DNA of 12,212 nucleotides. Source: Tissierella praeacuta_A (GTDB taxonomy: Bacteria > Bacillota > Clostridia > Tissierellales > Tissierellaceae). The notes beneath the pieces were generated by a model, which saw only the letters and a list, made by a program, of their open reading frames with translations, was not told the origin of the DNA and searched no databases. Both the position numbers and the translations under genes were made by a program. Shown here one piece after another: positions 1 to 8,061 of this stretch (position 1 is the stretch's first letter; each line of letters starts with the position of its first letter). The stretch lies in contig NZ_JBEBOY010000063.1 in NCBI RefSeq assembly GCF_040396155.1, positions 1 through 12,212 on the forward strand, in the 5' to 3' direction.

Positions 1-277
1 TAGTTCTACTGCAGAATCTTGGAAACAAATCTCTTAGATTTTTATTGCAGAACCCCAACCAAGCTTTTTCTGAATCAATGGTGAGTAATTCACCAACTAT
101 ACTAATGGTAATTATTTCACTATCACTTAGGATAGCATCCTTGATATTACGGCGTTCTTTAATATGTGTTGGAATAATCTCTTGGTAAATATCGTCAATT
201 AATATATAAATGACTGTAATAAAGTCTTTTAAATCAGCAATTTCTTTGATAGAATATTTATTAGAAAACTCTAGCAT
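1..277 (-). CDS. IS982-family transposase, N-terminal part (runs off the window)
   Basis: An open frame starts at ATG 275-277 and stays open for 92 codons to the window edge, so the C-terminal two thirds are not visible. The N-terminus reads MLEFSNKYSIKEIADLKDFI, followed by a stretch containing LSDSEIITISIVGEL and EKAWLGF. I recognise this as the N-terminal region of clostridial IS982-family transposases, which are usually near 290 residues. The DDE catalytic residues would lie beyond the edge, so activity cannot be judged. A strong ribosome site, GGAGG, sits nine bases before the ATG, supporting the start. The gene points away from the array and in the same direction as it, so array transcripts could read into it. 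Family assignment is from memory of the pattern; that this is a transposase is fairly sure. Confidence 0.8.
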   Translation of the reverse strand, partial: MLEFSNKYSIKEIADLKDFITVIYILIDDIYQEIIPTHIKERRNIKDAILSDSEIITISIVGELLTIDSEKAWLGFCNKNLRDLFPRFCSRT

Positions 278-369
278 ATGTTATCCTCCTATCTTGATTG
301 GTTGTCAATGATAGGTTAACATAATTGCTGGAGTTTTTATATTTGTAATTTTTAACTAGCACAACAGGT
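1..369 (-). mobile_element. IS982-family insertion sequence, partial, next to the old end of the array
   Basis: The element contains the transposase N-terminus and about 90 bases of upstream DNA. Its outer end cannot be fixed because the opposite terminus is outside the window. A candidate tip is the minus-strand ACCTGTTGTG starting at 369, since IS982-family ends commonly begin AC or ACC. That would place the element two bases from the last repeat. The tip position is inference; the presence of the transposase gene is directly seen. Confidence 0.5.
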
Positions 370-371
370 TA

Positions 372-3300
372 ATTTACATTCTAATCTAGTTCTATTAAAA
401 GAGCAGTTCTGAATTACATCGGCGGAGAGGATAAAGAATTTACATTCTAATCTAGTTCTATTAAAAGTGTAAAAGTGGAAAATGAATTACAAAATGTATT
501 TTAATTTACATTCTAATCTAGTTCTATTAAAAGTGCTAGTATATGACGGAAAATCCATCGAGGAAGTAAATTTACATTCTAATCTAGTTCTATTAAAAGA
601 GATGTATTTCTTTTATCACTTTTAACCCTTTCCCAATTTACATTCTAATCTAGTTCTATTAAAAGATTTGGAAAGGTGCAAATAACTACTGTAACAGAAA
701 TATTTACATTCTAATCTAGTTCTATTAAAAGTCTATAGTAGAAAGCGTAATACAAATATAAAACATAATTTACATTCTAATCTAGTTCTATTAAAAGTGA
801 GTAGTTTGTAATCGCCATGAAGTAGCAATTGCAATTTACATCCTAATCTAGTTCTATTAAAAGAAAAGTATTGGGGAAAAGTTTATAGTGAAGAAATAGA
901 TTTACATTCTAATCTAGTTCTATTAAAAGTGTCGGTATTGTTGCATCTGGTTTACTTATGTCTAGATTTACATTCTAATCTAGTTCTATTAAAAGACAAA
1001 CTGGTATGGCATAGACACAATAGACCAATTGAATTTACATTCTAATCTAGTTCTATTAAAAGGATTATATACCTTTAAGACAATCAGTAGCAGAGATGAA
1101 TTTACATTCTAATCTAGTTCTATTAAAAGGAATATCGCAAACTTAGAAGCTTATGCATTATCGCAATTTACATTCTAATCTAGTTCTATTAAAAGTTTTA
1201 TTAAATCCATCTACATATATATAAAACTCTTATTTACATTCTAATCTAGTTCTATTAAAAGGATCTATTCATTATCCATATTGCTCCACCTTGAAAAATT
1301 TACATTCTAATCTAGTTCTATTAAAAGAAAGGTTATTAGATACAGAAGTAGGACAACTTATAAATTTACATTCTAATCTAGTTCTATTAAAAGTAAGGAA
1401 ATTAAGTCCGTCGGAGAAAAAAGGAACGAATTTACATTCTAATCTAGTTCTATTAAAAGCATAGGATCTAATTCCACCTGCCTTAGAGCTTAATAATTTA
1501 CATTCTAATCTAGTTCTATTAAAAGTTGTTGTTCTTCTGTGAAAACAGTAACTTCTTTTTTATTTACATTCTAATCTAGTTCTATTAAAAGTTTCATGAT
1601 GTAGATGTAACATATGGACCACAACCATTTACATTCTAATCTAGTTCTATTAAAAGATGATTGTTTGTTTTTATTACCTTATTGACAATAATATTTACAT
1701 TCTAATCTAGTTCTATTAAAAGTGGTATAATTTACTACTCACCTTTGAGTAGTTTCCTATTTACATTCTAATCTAGTTCTATTAAAAGCACTTTAACAGC
1801 AATTCAAAAAGCTTTTAATGATTAATTTACATTCTAATCTAGTTCTATTAAAAGTCCTGTAATTTCTTCAAATTTCTTAGCGTTGAAATTATTTACATTC
1901 TAATCTAGTTCTATTAAAAGAGAAGCGAATAATGGCGGAAAAATGAGGATATTTAAATTTACATTCTAATCTAGTTCTATTAAAAGCTCTCACACTCCAA
2001 GACCGCAAGAGGTAGCAGTATTATTTACATTCTAATCTAGTTCTATTAAAAGCTTTTTAACTGTTTTAGTAACTACCATTTCAGCTATATTTACATTCTA
2101 ATCTAGTTCTATTAAAAGTTATCAGTGCCTCCAAATTTAGCTCTCCCTACACCTATTTACATTCTAATCTAGTTCTATTAAAAGAAGAGAAACAAAGATG
2201 GTATCTATATTGGCAGAATGATTTACATTCTAATCTAGTTCTATTAAAAGTACACATAATACTATATTATGTGTAATCATGTGTAAATTTACATTCTAAT
2301 CTAGTTCTATTAAAAGTGAAACTATTAGAGCAAAGAGAAAAAGAGCGTAATAATTTACATTCTAATCTAGTTCTATTAAAAGAAATAACTTTATATTAAT
2401 TAAAATAACAGATTTAAAATTTACATTCTAATCTAGTTCTATTAAAAGAGCTCTCCAAAACTGAACTGCATCTAAGGTATCTCCATTTACATTCTAATCT
2501 AGTTCTATTAAAAGAAAATAGGAGGGTTGAAAATGAAAAAATATATACACATTTACATTCTAATCTAGTTCTATTAAAAGGCTTGTTATCATATACTTCT
2601 ACTAAACATTTTTGTAAATTTACATTCTAATCTAGTTCTATTAAAAGTGTTTGCTTTGCCATATTATCACCTACTATTCATAATTTACATTCTAATCTAG
2701 TTCTATTAAAAGGCGGAGCAACGGTTTTATCCCCCCGTAGTATATAACATTTACATTCTAATCTAGTTCTATTAAAAGTGTAGAAAAGATTTTGTATAAA
2801 ATGTATGGTAGTCAATTTACATTCTAATCTAGTTCTATTAAAAGACTTAAAGTATTAGGATTAAAGAAGGTCGCTTAATAATTTACATTCTAATCTAGTT
2901 CTATTAAAAGGCGTATTCTTATATAATGATTTCCTGCGATAACGGTATTTACATTCTAATCTAGTTCTATTAAAAGATGGTTATTTTGGACTGCCTGGTA
3001 AAGGTAAAACTAATTTACATTCTAATCTAGTTCTATTAAAAGGTTAAAGCCAATTACTGATGCTATAACTGGAAATCTATTTACATTCTAATCTAGTTCT
3101 ATTAAAAGATAGATGCCTCAGAATATAAGGTAACTCATAAATTATTTACATTCTAATCTAGTTCTATTAAAAGGCTTCCCTTATCCATTAAGCTTGTCCC
3201 CCTTCTCTTATTTACATTCTAATCTAGTTCTATTAAAAGCGTATTTTTTTTAATTTCTTTCATACCCATAAAAAGATTTACATTCTAATCTAGTTCTATT

Positions 3301-3833
3301 AAAAGCTACCTTGTCGTAGTCTGTTTTTTCTCTATGGGAATATTTACATTCTAATCTAGTTCTATTAAAAGGCCGCTACTCTTGAATTTGTTGTGTCCAG
3401 TATTACCATTTACATTCTAATCTAGTTCTATTAAAAGGATATTAATATTATTGTGAAAGGAAGGTTGTTAAAAATTTACATTCTAATCTAGTTCTATTAA
3501 AAGAGTCCTTTAAGTGTGATAATAGCCGACTGTATTCCTATTTACATTCTAATCTAGTTCTATTAAAAGCATAGAAAGGGGGAGTTATAACAATGAATAA
3601 CAAGAATTTACATTCTAATCTAGTTCTATTAAAAGCTTACTAACCCCTACCGTTACGACTATTTTTACCAAATTTACATTCTAATCTAGTTCTATTAAAA
3701 GGATGAAGTGATCTCAAAGCAAAACAGAACAATAGAAATTTACATTCTAATCTAGTTCTATTAAAAGTGAAACAAATGTTAGACATCAGAAAAGAAATAA
3801 CTAATTTACATTCTAATCTAGTTCTATTAAAAG
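372..3833 (-). CRISPR. Type I-B CRISPR array: 53 repeats of 30 bp, 52 spacers of 35-37 bp
   Basis: On the plus strand each repeat begins ATTTACATTC, has AATCTAGTT in the middle and ends CTATTAAAAG. I count 53 copies; by eye 52 are identical and one (834-863) has a single change. Of 52 spacers, 46 are 36 bp, three are 37 bp (996-1032, 1063-1099, 2581-2617) and three are 35 bp (1592-1626, 2648-2682, 3109-3143). The bases flanking the unit vary, which fixes its 30-bp length. Transcription is on the minus strand, away from the leader at 3834-4019, so the newest spacer is 3768-3803 and the oldest visible one 402-437. In that sense the repeat starts CTTTTAATAG and ends GAATGTAAAT, giving a likely 8-nt crRNA handle ATGTAAAT. 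The repeat has no strong internal stem. I saw no duplicated spacers and no spacer match elsewhere in the window. Confidence 0.99.
834..863 (-). repeat. Variant CRISPR repeat with one substitution
   Basis: This repeat carries C at 842 where the others have T (plus-strand repeat position 9). In transcript orientation this is A22 to G, the base just upstream of the predicted Cas6 cut that would leave the ATGTAAAT handle. The seven older repeats (372-797) are consensus again, so this is an isolated change rather than the gradual decay usually seen at the trailer end. Confidence 0.9.
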
Positions 3834-4019
3834 GCATACTTATGGCCCCATTGAAATTACTATAACTAATACCTAATTACTGTCAACCCTATTATTCTTC
3901 TAAGCAAACTGTTCTCTCATTATCTAAAATAAATACAATAAATATCCTCACTTATTGAAATATCATAGTTTGTCAATGTACCGAGATATTTACATAATTA
4001 GGGGTCGACAAGGTATAGT
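3834..4019 (-). promoter_or_regulatory. CRISPR leader
   Basis: This 186-base AT-rich, non-coding stretch lies between the cas2 stop codon and the first repeat. It abuts the perfect, newest end of the array and lies beside the adaptation genes, as leaders do. It holds the array promoter (3859-3886) and should hold the site where Cas1-Cas2 insert new spacers. Bases 3834-3858, nearest the repeat, are the likeliest integration-recognition segment. A second TTGACA lies at 3971-3976 without a convincing -10 partner. I see no rho-independent terminator after cas2, so some operon transcripts may enter the array. Confidence 0.85.
3859..3886 (-). promoter_or_regulatory. Predicted promoter of the CRISPR array
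   Basis: On the minus strand TTGACA (3881-3886) and TATAGT (3859-3864) are separated by 16 bases, close to the sigma-70/sigma-A consensus. Transcription would start near 3850-3853, about 18-20 bases before the first repeat at 3833, and run through all 53 repeats. The motif match is seen; use in the cell is inferred. Confidence 0.7.
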
Positions 4020-4298
4020 CTAAAAAAAATTAGATGTTTTATCATCAACTATACCTAGATAATCTTTCTCTAACCATCTTTCTTCTCTACTTTTAAATAC
4101 TAACACCGAATCTTTATCATTCCTTATATATCTATTCAACTCAGTTCTTAATTTCATATAATTTAATTCAGTTAAATTTCCTTCAAACACTGATTTTTGA
4201 ATATGAGTCAAATATTTTTTACAGATTTTAAAAGTATTTCTTGCCACCTTAGGCCCTGTATCATCCGATAAGATATCATATACAAGTATCACATACAT
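4020..4298 (-). CDS. cas2: Cas2, spacer-integration subunit
   Basis: Small ferredoxin-fold protein that forms the central dimer of the Cas1-Cas2 integrase, which inserts new spacers at the leader. The 92 residues fit the usual 85-100. The N-terminus MYVILVYDIL has the family's first beta strand with the conserved aspartate (D8), and residues 34-40, QKSVFEG, are the typical Cas2 motif. The start is ATG 4296-4298, six bases after the cas1 TGA. Its ribosome site GGTGGTGAT lies in the last codons and stop of cas1 (Trp-Trp-stop), implying coupled translation. It is the last gene before the leader and ends in a TAG at 4020-4022. Confidence 0.97.
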   Translation of the reverse strand: MYVILVYDILSDDTGPKVARNTFKICKKYLTHIQKSVFEGNLTELNYMKLRTELNRYIRNDKDSVLVFKSREERWLEKDYLGIVDDKTSNFF

Positions 4299-4304
4299 AT
4301 TATA

Positions 4305-5297
4305 TCACCACCATATTTTAAATCCAGAGTATTCTTTTTCTCCAATTATATATTTAATCAATTTATAGCATTCTAATCTAATTAAATATCTATAGGAAAC
4401 ATCTCTACCAAGTTCTTTATGAGATATCGTACTTTCTAATCGTTTATCATATTCCATTAGTATTTTTCTTTTACCTGATTCCTTTAAATATAAAAAATTT
4501 GACTCCCTTTCAAAATCGTCCTCTGTTATTTGATTCCTGTTAAGCATAGAAAATATCATCCTATCTCCAATTAAAGGCTTAAATATTTCTGCAATATCTA
4601 AAGATAGTGAAAATCTTTTTGTTCCTGGTTCATGCAGAAAACTTACTGTTGGATTTAGTTGAGTTTTATATATTTCACTTAAAGTTGTTGTGTAAATAAG
4701 ACTGTTTATAAATGAAATAAGAGAATTAATCATGTTATCTGGTGGTCTTTTTACTCTTTTTTCAAATTGTATATCTTGTTTTACAATATCATTCCAAGTT
4801 GAATAATATGTTTTTCTAATATTACCTTCTATGCCCATAATTTCATTGATAGACTTTCCATAATCTAATTTATTTATCAAGCTATCAATATTTCTCATTG
4901 GCTCCTCTAAGTCAATTCCTCTTCCGTTATAATATCTAAGGTTTCTATAAATATTATAAGATGAAGCTTTCAATATTTCTTTAGCAATTTTCAACCTTTT
5001 TTCTTCATTATCATAAGCTCTTACTTGCTGTACCAATAGATATCCACTTATATTTGTCTCCCTAGGATAATAACTGCCACTATAGAATCCATAGTAGTTA
5101 AATACATGTAGTATAATACCTTTCTGTGATATAAAATTTAATAACTTTGTATTTAGACTTACTTCGCCAAATAAATATACTTCATCAGCAACTTCGGCTT
5201 TAAGGTTTTTCTCATCTCCTTCTATACTTTTCATAACCACACTATTATCTTTTCTCCTTAAATCTCCATCCTTCAAAATATAAAAAGTTTCTCCCAA
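4305..5297 (-). CDS. cas1: Cas1, spacer-integration endonuclease
   Basis: Metal-dependent integrase that joins prespacer ends to the leader-repeat junction as part of the Cas1-Cas2 complex. Counting from the chosen start (330 residues), the family's metal ligands are visible: E157 in GIEGNIRKTYY, H222 in FLHEPG and D234 in LSLDIAEIF. Length and the C-terminal LIRLECYKLIKYIIGE also fit type I-B Cas1. I chose the TTG at 5295-5297, giving MGETFYILKDG, because GGAGGTG (5303-5309) lies five bases before it and subtype I-B Cas1 proteins commonly begin this way. An upstream in-frame ATG at 5321 would add eight residues and overlap cas4 but has no comparable ribosome site. The gene lies between cas4 and cas2. 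Codons 307-310 contain a 12-base identity to the CRISPR repeat. Confidence 0.97.
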   Translation of the reverse strand: MGETFYILKDGDLRRKDNSVVMKSIEGDEKNLKAEVADEVYLFGEVSLNTKLLNFISQKGIILHVFNYYGFYSGSYYPRETNISGYLLVQQVRAYDNEEKRLKIAKEILKASSYNIYRNLRYYNGRGIDLEEPMRNIDSLINKLDYGKSINEIMGIEGNIRKTYYSTWNDIVKQDIQFEKRVKRPPDNMINSLISFINSLIYTTTLSEIYKTQLNPTVSFLHEPGTKRFSLSLDIAEIFKPLIGDRMIFSMLNRNQITEDDFERESNFLYLKESGKRKILMEYDKRLESTISHKELGRDVSYRYLIRLECYKLIKYIIGEKEYSGFKIWW

Positions 5298-5302
5298 TAT
5301 TA

Positions 5303-5309
5303 CACCTCC
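5303..5309 (-). promoter_or_regulatory. Ribosome binding site deciding the TTG start of cas1
   Basis: GGAGGTG on the minus strand overlaps the cas4 stop codon by one base and is followed after five bases by TTG (5295-5297). It lies inside the reading frame that would result from the upstream ATG at 5321, which argues against that ATG. Confidence 0.75.
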
Positions 5310-5797
5310 TATACATAACATAGTTCATAATAAGAACATTTCTTGCAGAATGCTTTATTAATAACTCCGGGAGGCAAATCCATATTAAGAACACATTGAA
5401 TTTGTTCTAAAACCTCCATTAATTCTTTTTCCTCAGAAGTAGTTAAATATATTTCTTCTCTCTTTCTTAAAAGGGGATAATCTAAAATCCCCTTTTCTAT
5501 GTTAACTCCTTTGCTTCTTAAGACCCAAATATAATATTTAAGTTGCCACTTACCAGCCTCATCTAATTTCCTGGATTTTTTAACTTCATGTATAACCTCC
5601 CATTTTCTCAAAAAATCAATATTTATGGTTTCATCTATTAATATGCTCTTCTTTTCTCTGTCATAGGAGTTTTCATCTATTAACTTCCCCATACCTACTA
5701 ACTCACTATTATGTTCCATATTTATATCATTCTTAAAATACCATAGCTTTCTTTTACATACGAAATAATAATTTACCATAATACCTGTTATTTTCAT
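5309..5797 (-). CDS. cas4: Cas4, Fe-S exonuclease for prespacer processing
   Basis: RecB-like nuclease that helps trim prespacers and select them by PAM before integration. From ATG 5795-5797 (162 residues) the protein starts MKITGIMVNYYFVCKRK, a typical Cas4 beginning. Four cysteines fit the usual iron-sulfur cluster: C14 near the N-terminus and C151, C154, C160 in FCKKCSYYELC. Nuclease-core candidates are H29, D61, E71 and K73 (HEVKK) and Q85-x3-Y89. An earlier ATG at 5806, one base past the cas3 TAG, would add three residues. I prefer the later one because TTTAGG precedes it at a usable distance and the family starts there. cas3, cas4 and cas1 follow each other almost without gaps, so translation is probably coupled. 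Confidence 0.95.
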   Translation of the reverse strand: MKITGIMVNYYFVCKRKLWYFKNDINMEHNSELVGMGKLIDENSYDREKKSILIDETINIDFLRKWEVIHEVKKSRKLDEAGKWQLKYYIWVLRSKGVNIEKGILDYPLLRKREEIYLTTSEEKELMEVLEQIQCVLNMDLPPGVINKAFCKKCSYYELCYV

Positions 5798-5807
5798 ACC
5801 TATCATC

Positions 5808-8012
5808 CTAAACTATATTATTTGGTTCACCATCATCTATCTCATCTTCTATAACATTAGTAAATCCAAATTTATCATCATAATTACATTTATAAATATT
5901 TAAATATTCATATTCATTTATCTCTTTCACTCTATTATTACTATCTTTAAAACTATAATAAGGTATAGATATCTTAAATTTATTTATTTCATTTCTTGCT
6001 TTAGCTCTATCTTCTCTTGAGTATTTCTGTTCACTGTCATAATCCAGTATGTCTTTATTTTTATTTATCTCCACTTCATTTTTGTTATATACTGTCTCTG
6101 GTATTATGGAAATATTATTTATATTTCTAAACATATAATTTACTTCTTTCTTAGTTTTTTCATTTGTATAAATAGATTTAAGGTACTCCATCGTTCCTTC
6201 AATATCATTAAGATATTTAGAATCCTTTAATTTTTCATTTGTATAAGTATTATTTATTATTTGTAATTTTTTACTTTCACTTAGTGGACCATCTAGATCT
6301 TTCAAAGCCTCTTTAGAAATTTCAAAGATTTTTTTATCTACTACAAAACCAATGCCCCTTATCCTTTTATCTCTACCAGTAAAAACATAGGCATTATATC
6401 CATTGTCTAATTTAAAATATCTTTTACGATAACATCTTCCTAATCTTTGAAATAGTCCATTTATATCTGAAAGTTCTGTTATTAGCACATCAAAATCTAT
6501 ATCTAAAGAAGCTTCTAATATTTGAGTTCCTATCCAAATACCTCTGCCATCTGATTCTTTTTCCCCTAACTTTAATATTTCTACTTCTTTTTTACTTCTA
6601 TCTTCCATTGTGAAATAACTATGGATTAAGTTCAAATTTTCTGGTTCATAATTCCTCTCTAATGTTTCATAAAGTTCTTGAGCAGTTTTTACTGTATTAC
6701 ATATTACCAAAACCCTATTATTTATTTTTGATTGTTCTACTATAAACTCTGGAGAAATCAATTTATCTATTACTTTTATACTATGTCTAATCTTATCCTC
6801 CTCTTCGATAAATGGAGCTGGTTTATCATATTTTATACCTTCACTTATTAATAATTTCTCAAATATAGGTGGAAAAGTAGCTGTTAATATAGCAAACTTC
6901 CCCCCTATATCTGTTATGAGTTTTAAACCATATATTAGATAGGCTATTAATTCAGGACTATACATCTGTATTTCATCTATAACTATTCTGGAATAGCTAA
7001 GAGTTGCTAACTTTAATTCAAAACCCTTATATCTATATACAAAATCAAATAACTGATCTAAAGTTGATATAGTTAGGGGAAGGGATAGTAATTTAGTTCT
7101 ATCATAATATCTACTTAATCCCTCTTTTGCATCATTCCTTTTTATATACTCACTAAAACTATCAGAATGAAGTACTCCCACCCTCTCATCTAGCTTATCT
7201 AACACAATCTCACTTACAACTCTGTCATATATTGCATTAATAGCTACCTTTAATGGTAATGTAAAAAAACCTTTATTATTGCCAATCCACAGCAATCCTG
7301 CTTCTGTCTTTCCCATACCTGTTTGTGCAATAGCTATAATGTTCTTATCTCTATTGTCTCTCATATATTGTTGTAATGGATTTCCACCGTCCCAAGTATT
7401 CAATAATTTTTTCAGTCCTTCTTCTAAAAAATCACTTTTATATTCCACCTTTTCATGTGCACTAGAAGCATGATCTAGCCTATTTAACATTCCTTTAACT
7501 TTTATATATTCGTGAAATACATTAACTCCATCTTTTTCATGAATTCTATCAACACTATAATATCTTAAAGGAAAGTTATAACTCTGTAAGTTAGGTACCC
7601 TTTCATATTGGAATATTTCAATTTCCTTATTCAAGTTTTTAATTTTATCATTTATATAATTGAGATTTATATCTATATCTATTTCAAAATTCCTTTCATG
7701 ATGATATATTATTGAATTAACTAATATCTTAACTCCATCCTTACCATATCTATCCAGAATATCTATTGTTGGCAGAAATCCTACACTTAAATAAGCATGA
7801 GGAATTTCGTTTTCTATTCTCTTTCCTCTTATTTTATTTTGAAAATCTTCATTTAATTTTCCTAGGTCGTGATAAAGACAAGCTAAATAAAGTAGCTCCC
7901 AAGTTATATTAATATTTGGATATAACTCCTTAAGTGTTTCCCAATTCTCTATTAAACGCTCAGTATGCTCTTGTATTGTCTCTTTAGGTCTTGACTTAGC
8001 CAAATACTCCAT
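5808..8012 (-). CDS. cas3: Cas3, HD nuclease-helicase of the interference step
   Basis: Recruited by Cascade after target recognition, Cas3 nicks and unwinds the displaced strand and degrades the target. The 734-residue protein has both usual parts in one chain. The N-terminal HD nuclease shows H16, H48-D49 in YHDLGK, H72 in PHAYLS, H104-H105 and D180. The superfamily-2 helicase shows Walker A AQTGMGKT at 229-236, Walker B DEIQ at 346-349 (type I Cas3 proteins often have DEXH or DEXQ here), motif III TATF at 377-380, motif V around GTQILEASLDID (495-506) and motif VI QRLGRCYR at 522-529. No catalytic motif appears missing. The start is ATG 8010-8012 with GGAGGG about six bases upstream. It is separated from cas5 by 40 bases containing a strong hairpin, the largest gap in the operon. 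Confidence 0.97.
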   Translation of the reverse strand: MEYLAKSRPKETIQEHTERLIENWETLKELYPNINITWELLYLACLYHDLGKLNEDFQNKIRGKRIENEIPHAYLSVGFLPTIDILDRYGKDGVKILVNSIIYHHERNFEIDIDINLNYINDKIKNLNKEIEIFQYERVPNLQSYNFPLRYYSVDRIHEKDGVNVFHEYIKVKGMLNRLDHASSAHEKVEYKSDFLEEGLKKLLNTWDGGNPLQQYMRDNRDKNIIAIAQTGMGKTEAGLLWIGNNKGFFTLPLKVAINAIYDRVVSEIVLDKLDERVGVLHSDSFSEYIKRNDAKEGLSRYYDRTKLLSLPLTISTLDQLFDFVYRYKGFELKLATLSYSRIVIDEIQMYSPELIAYLIYGLKLITDIGGKFAILTATFPPIFEKLLISEGIKYDKPAPFIEEEDKIRHSIKVIDKLISPEFIVEQSKINNRVLVICNTVKTAQELYETLERNYEPENLNLIHSYFTMEDRSKKEVEILKLGEKESDGRGIWIGTQILEASLDIDFDVLITELSDINGLFQRLGRCYRKRYFKLDNGYNAYVFTGRDKRIRGIGFVVDKKIFEISKEALKDLDGPLSESKKLQIINNTYTNEKLKDSKYLNDIEGTMEYLKSIYTNEKTKKEVNYMFRNINNISIIPETVYNKNEVEINKNKDILDYDSEQKYSREDRAKARNEINKFKISIPYYSFKDSNNRVKEINEYEYLNIYKCNYDDKFGFTNVIEDEIDDGEPNNIV

Positions 8013-8026
8013 AAAATCCCTCCGTA

Positions 8027-8061
8027 TTAATATAAGGTAAGATATATCTTCCTTATATTAA
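8027..8061 (-). promoter_or_regulatory. Intercistronic hairpin between cas5 and cas3
   Basis: Arms of 11 bp (TTAATATAAGG and CCTTATATTAA) match perfectly. Between them is a second short stem (AAGA/TCTT) with a 4-base loop and a single-base bulge, about 15 pairs in all. The hairpin covers the cas5 stop codon (8053-8055) and ends a few bases before the cas3 ribosome site. No T-run follows on the minus strand, so it does not look like a normal terminator. RNA processing, transcript stability or control of cas3 translation are possible roles. Confidence 0.7.

Noticed and set aside
306..335. A degenerate terminal repeat to the left of the last repeat
   Set aside because: At the expected distance there is no similarity to the repeat; the sequence is better explained as the upstream part of the IS element.
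3640..3837. A 65-codon minus-strand open frame with repeated FNRTRLECK segments
   Set aside because: It is the CRISPR repeat and spacers read as protein; the repeated peptide is the translated repeat. No ribosome site or protein-like character.
3988..3995. ATGTAAAT in the leader, identical to the predicted crRNA handle, as a remnant repeat
   Set aside because: Only the eight AT-rich bases match; the rest of the repeat does not align. About two such matches are expected by chance in DNA this AT-rich.
3976..4019. A terminator after cas2
   Set aside because: Only a 5-bp stem (AATGTA/TACAT region) with a long loop and no T-run is present on the minus strand.
7279..7473. A 64-codon plus-strand open frame
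   Set aside because: Lies wholly antisense inside cas3, over the Walker A region, with no sign of its own ribosome site or family.
8013..8052. A CreTA-like toxin-RNA and mini-crRNA module hidden between cas genes
   Set aside because: The largest gap between cas genes is 40 bases, too short for such a module, and it contains a hairpin but no repeat-like sequence.
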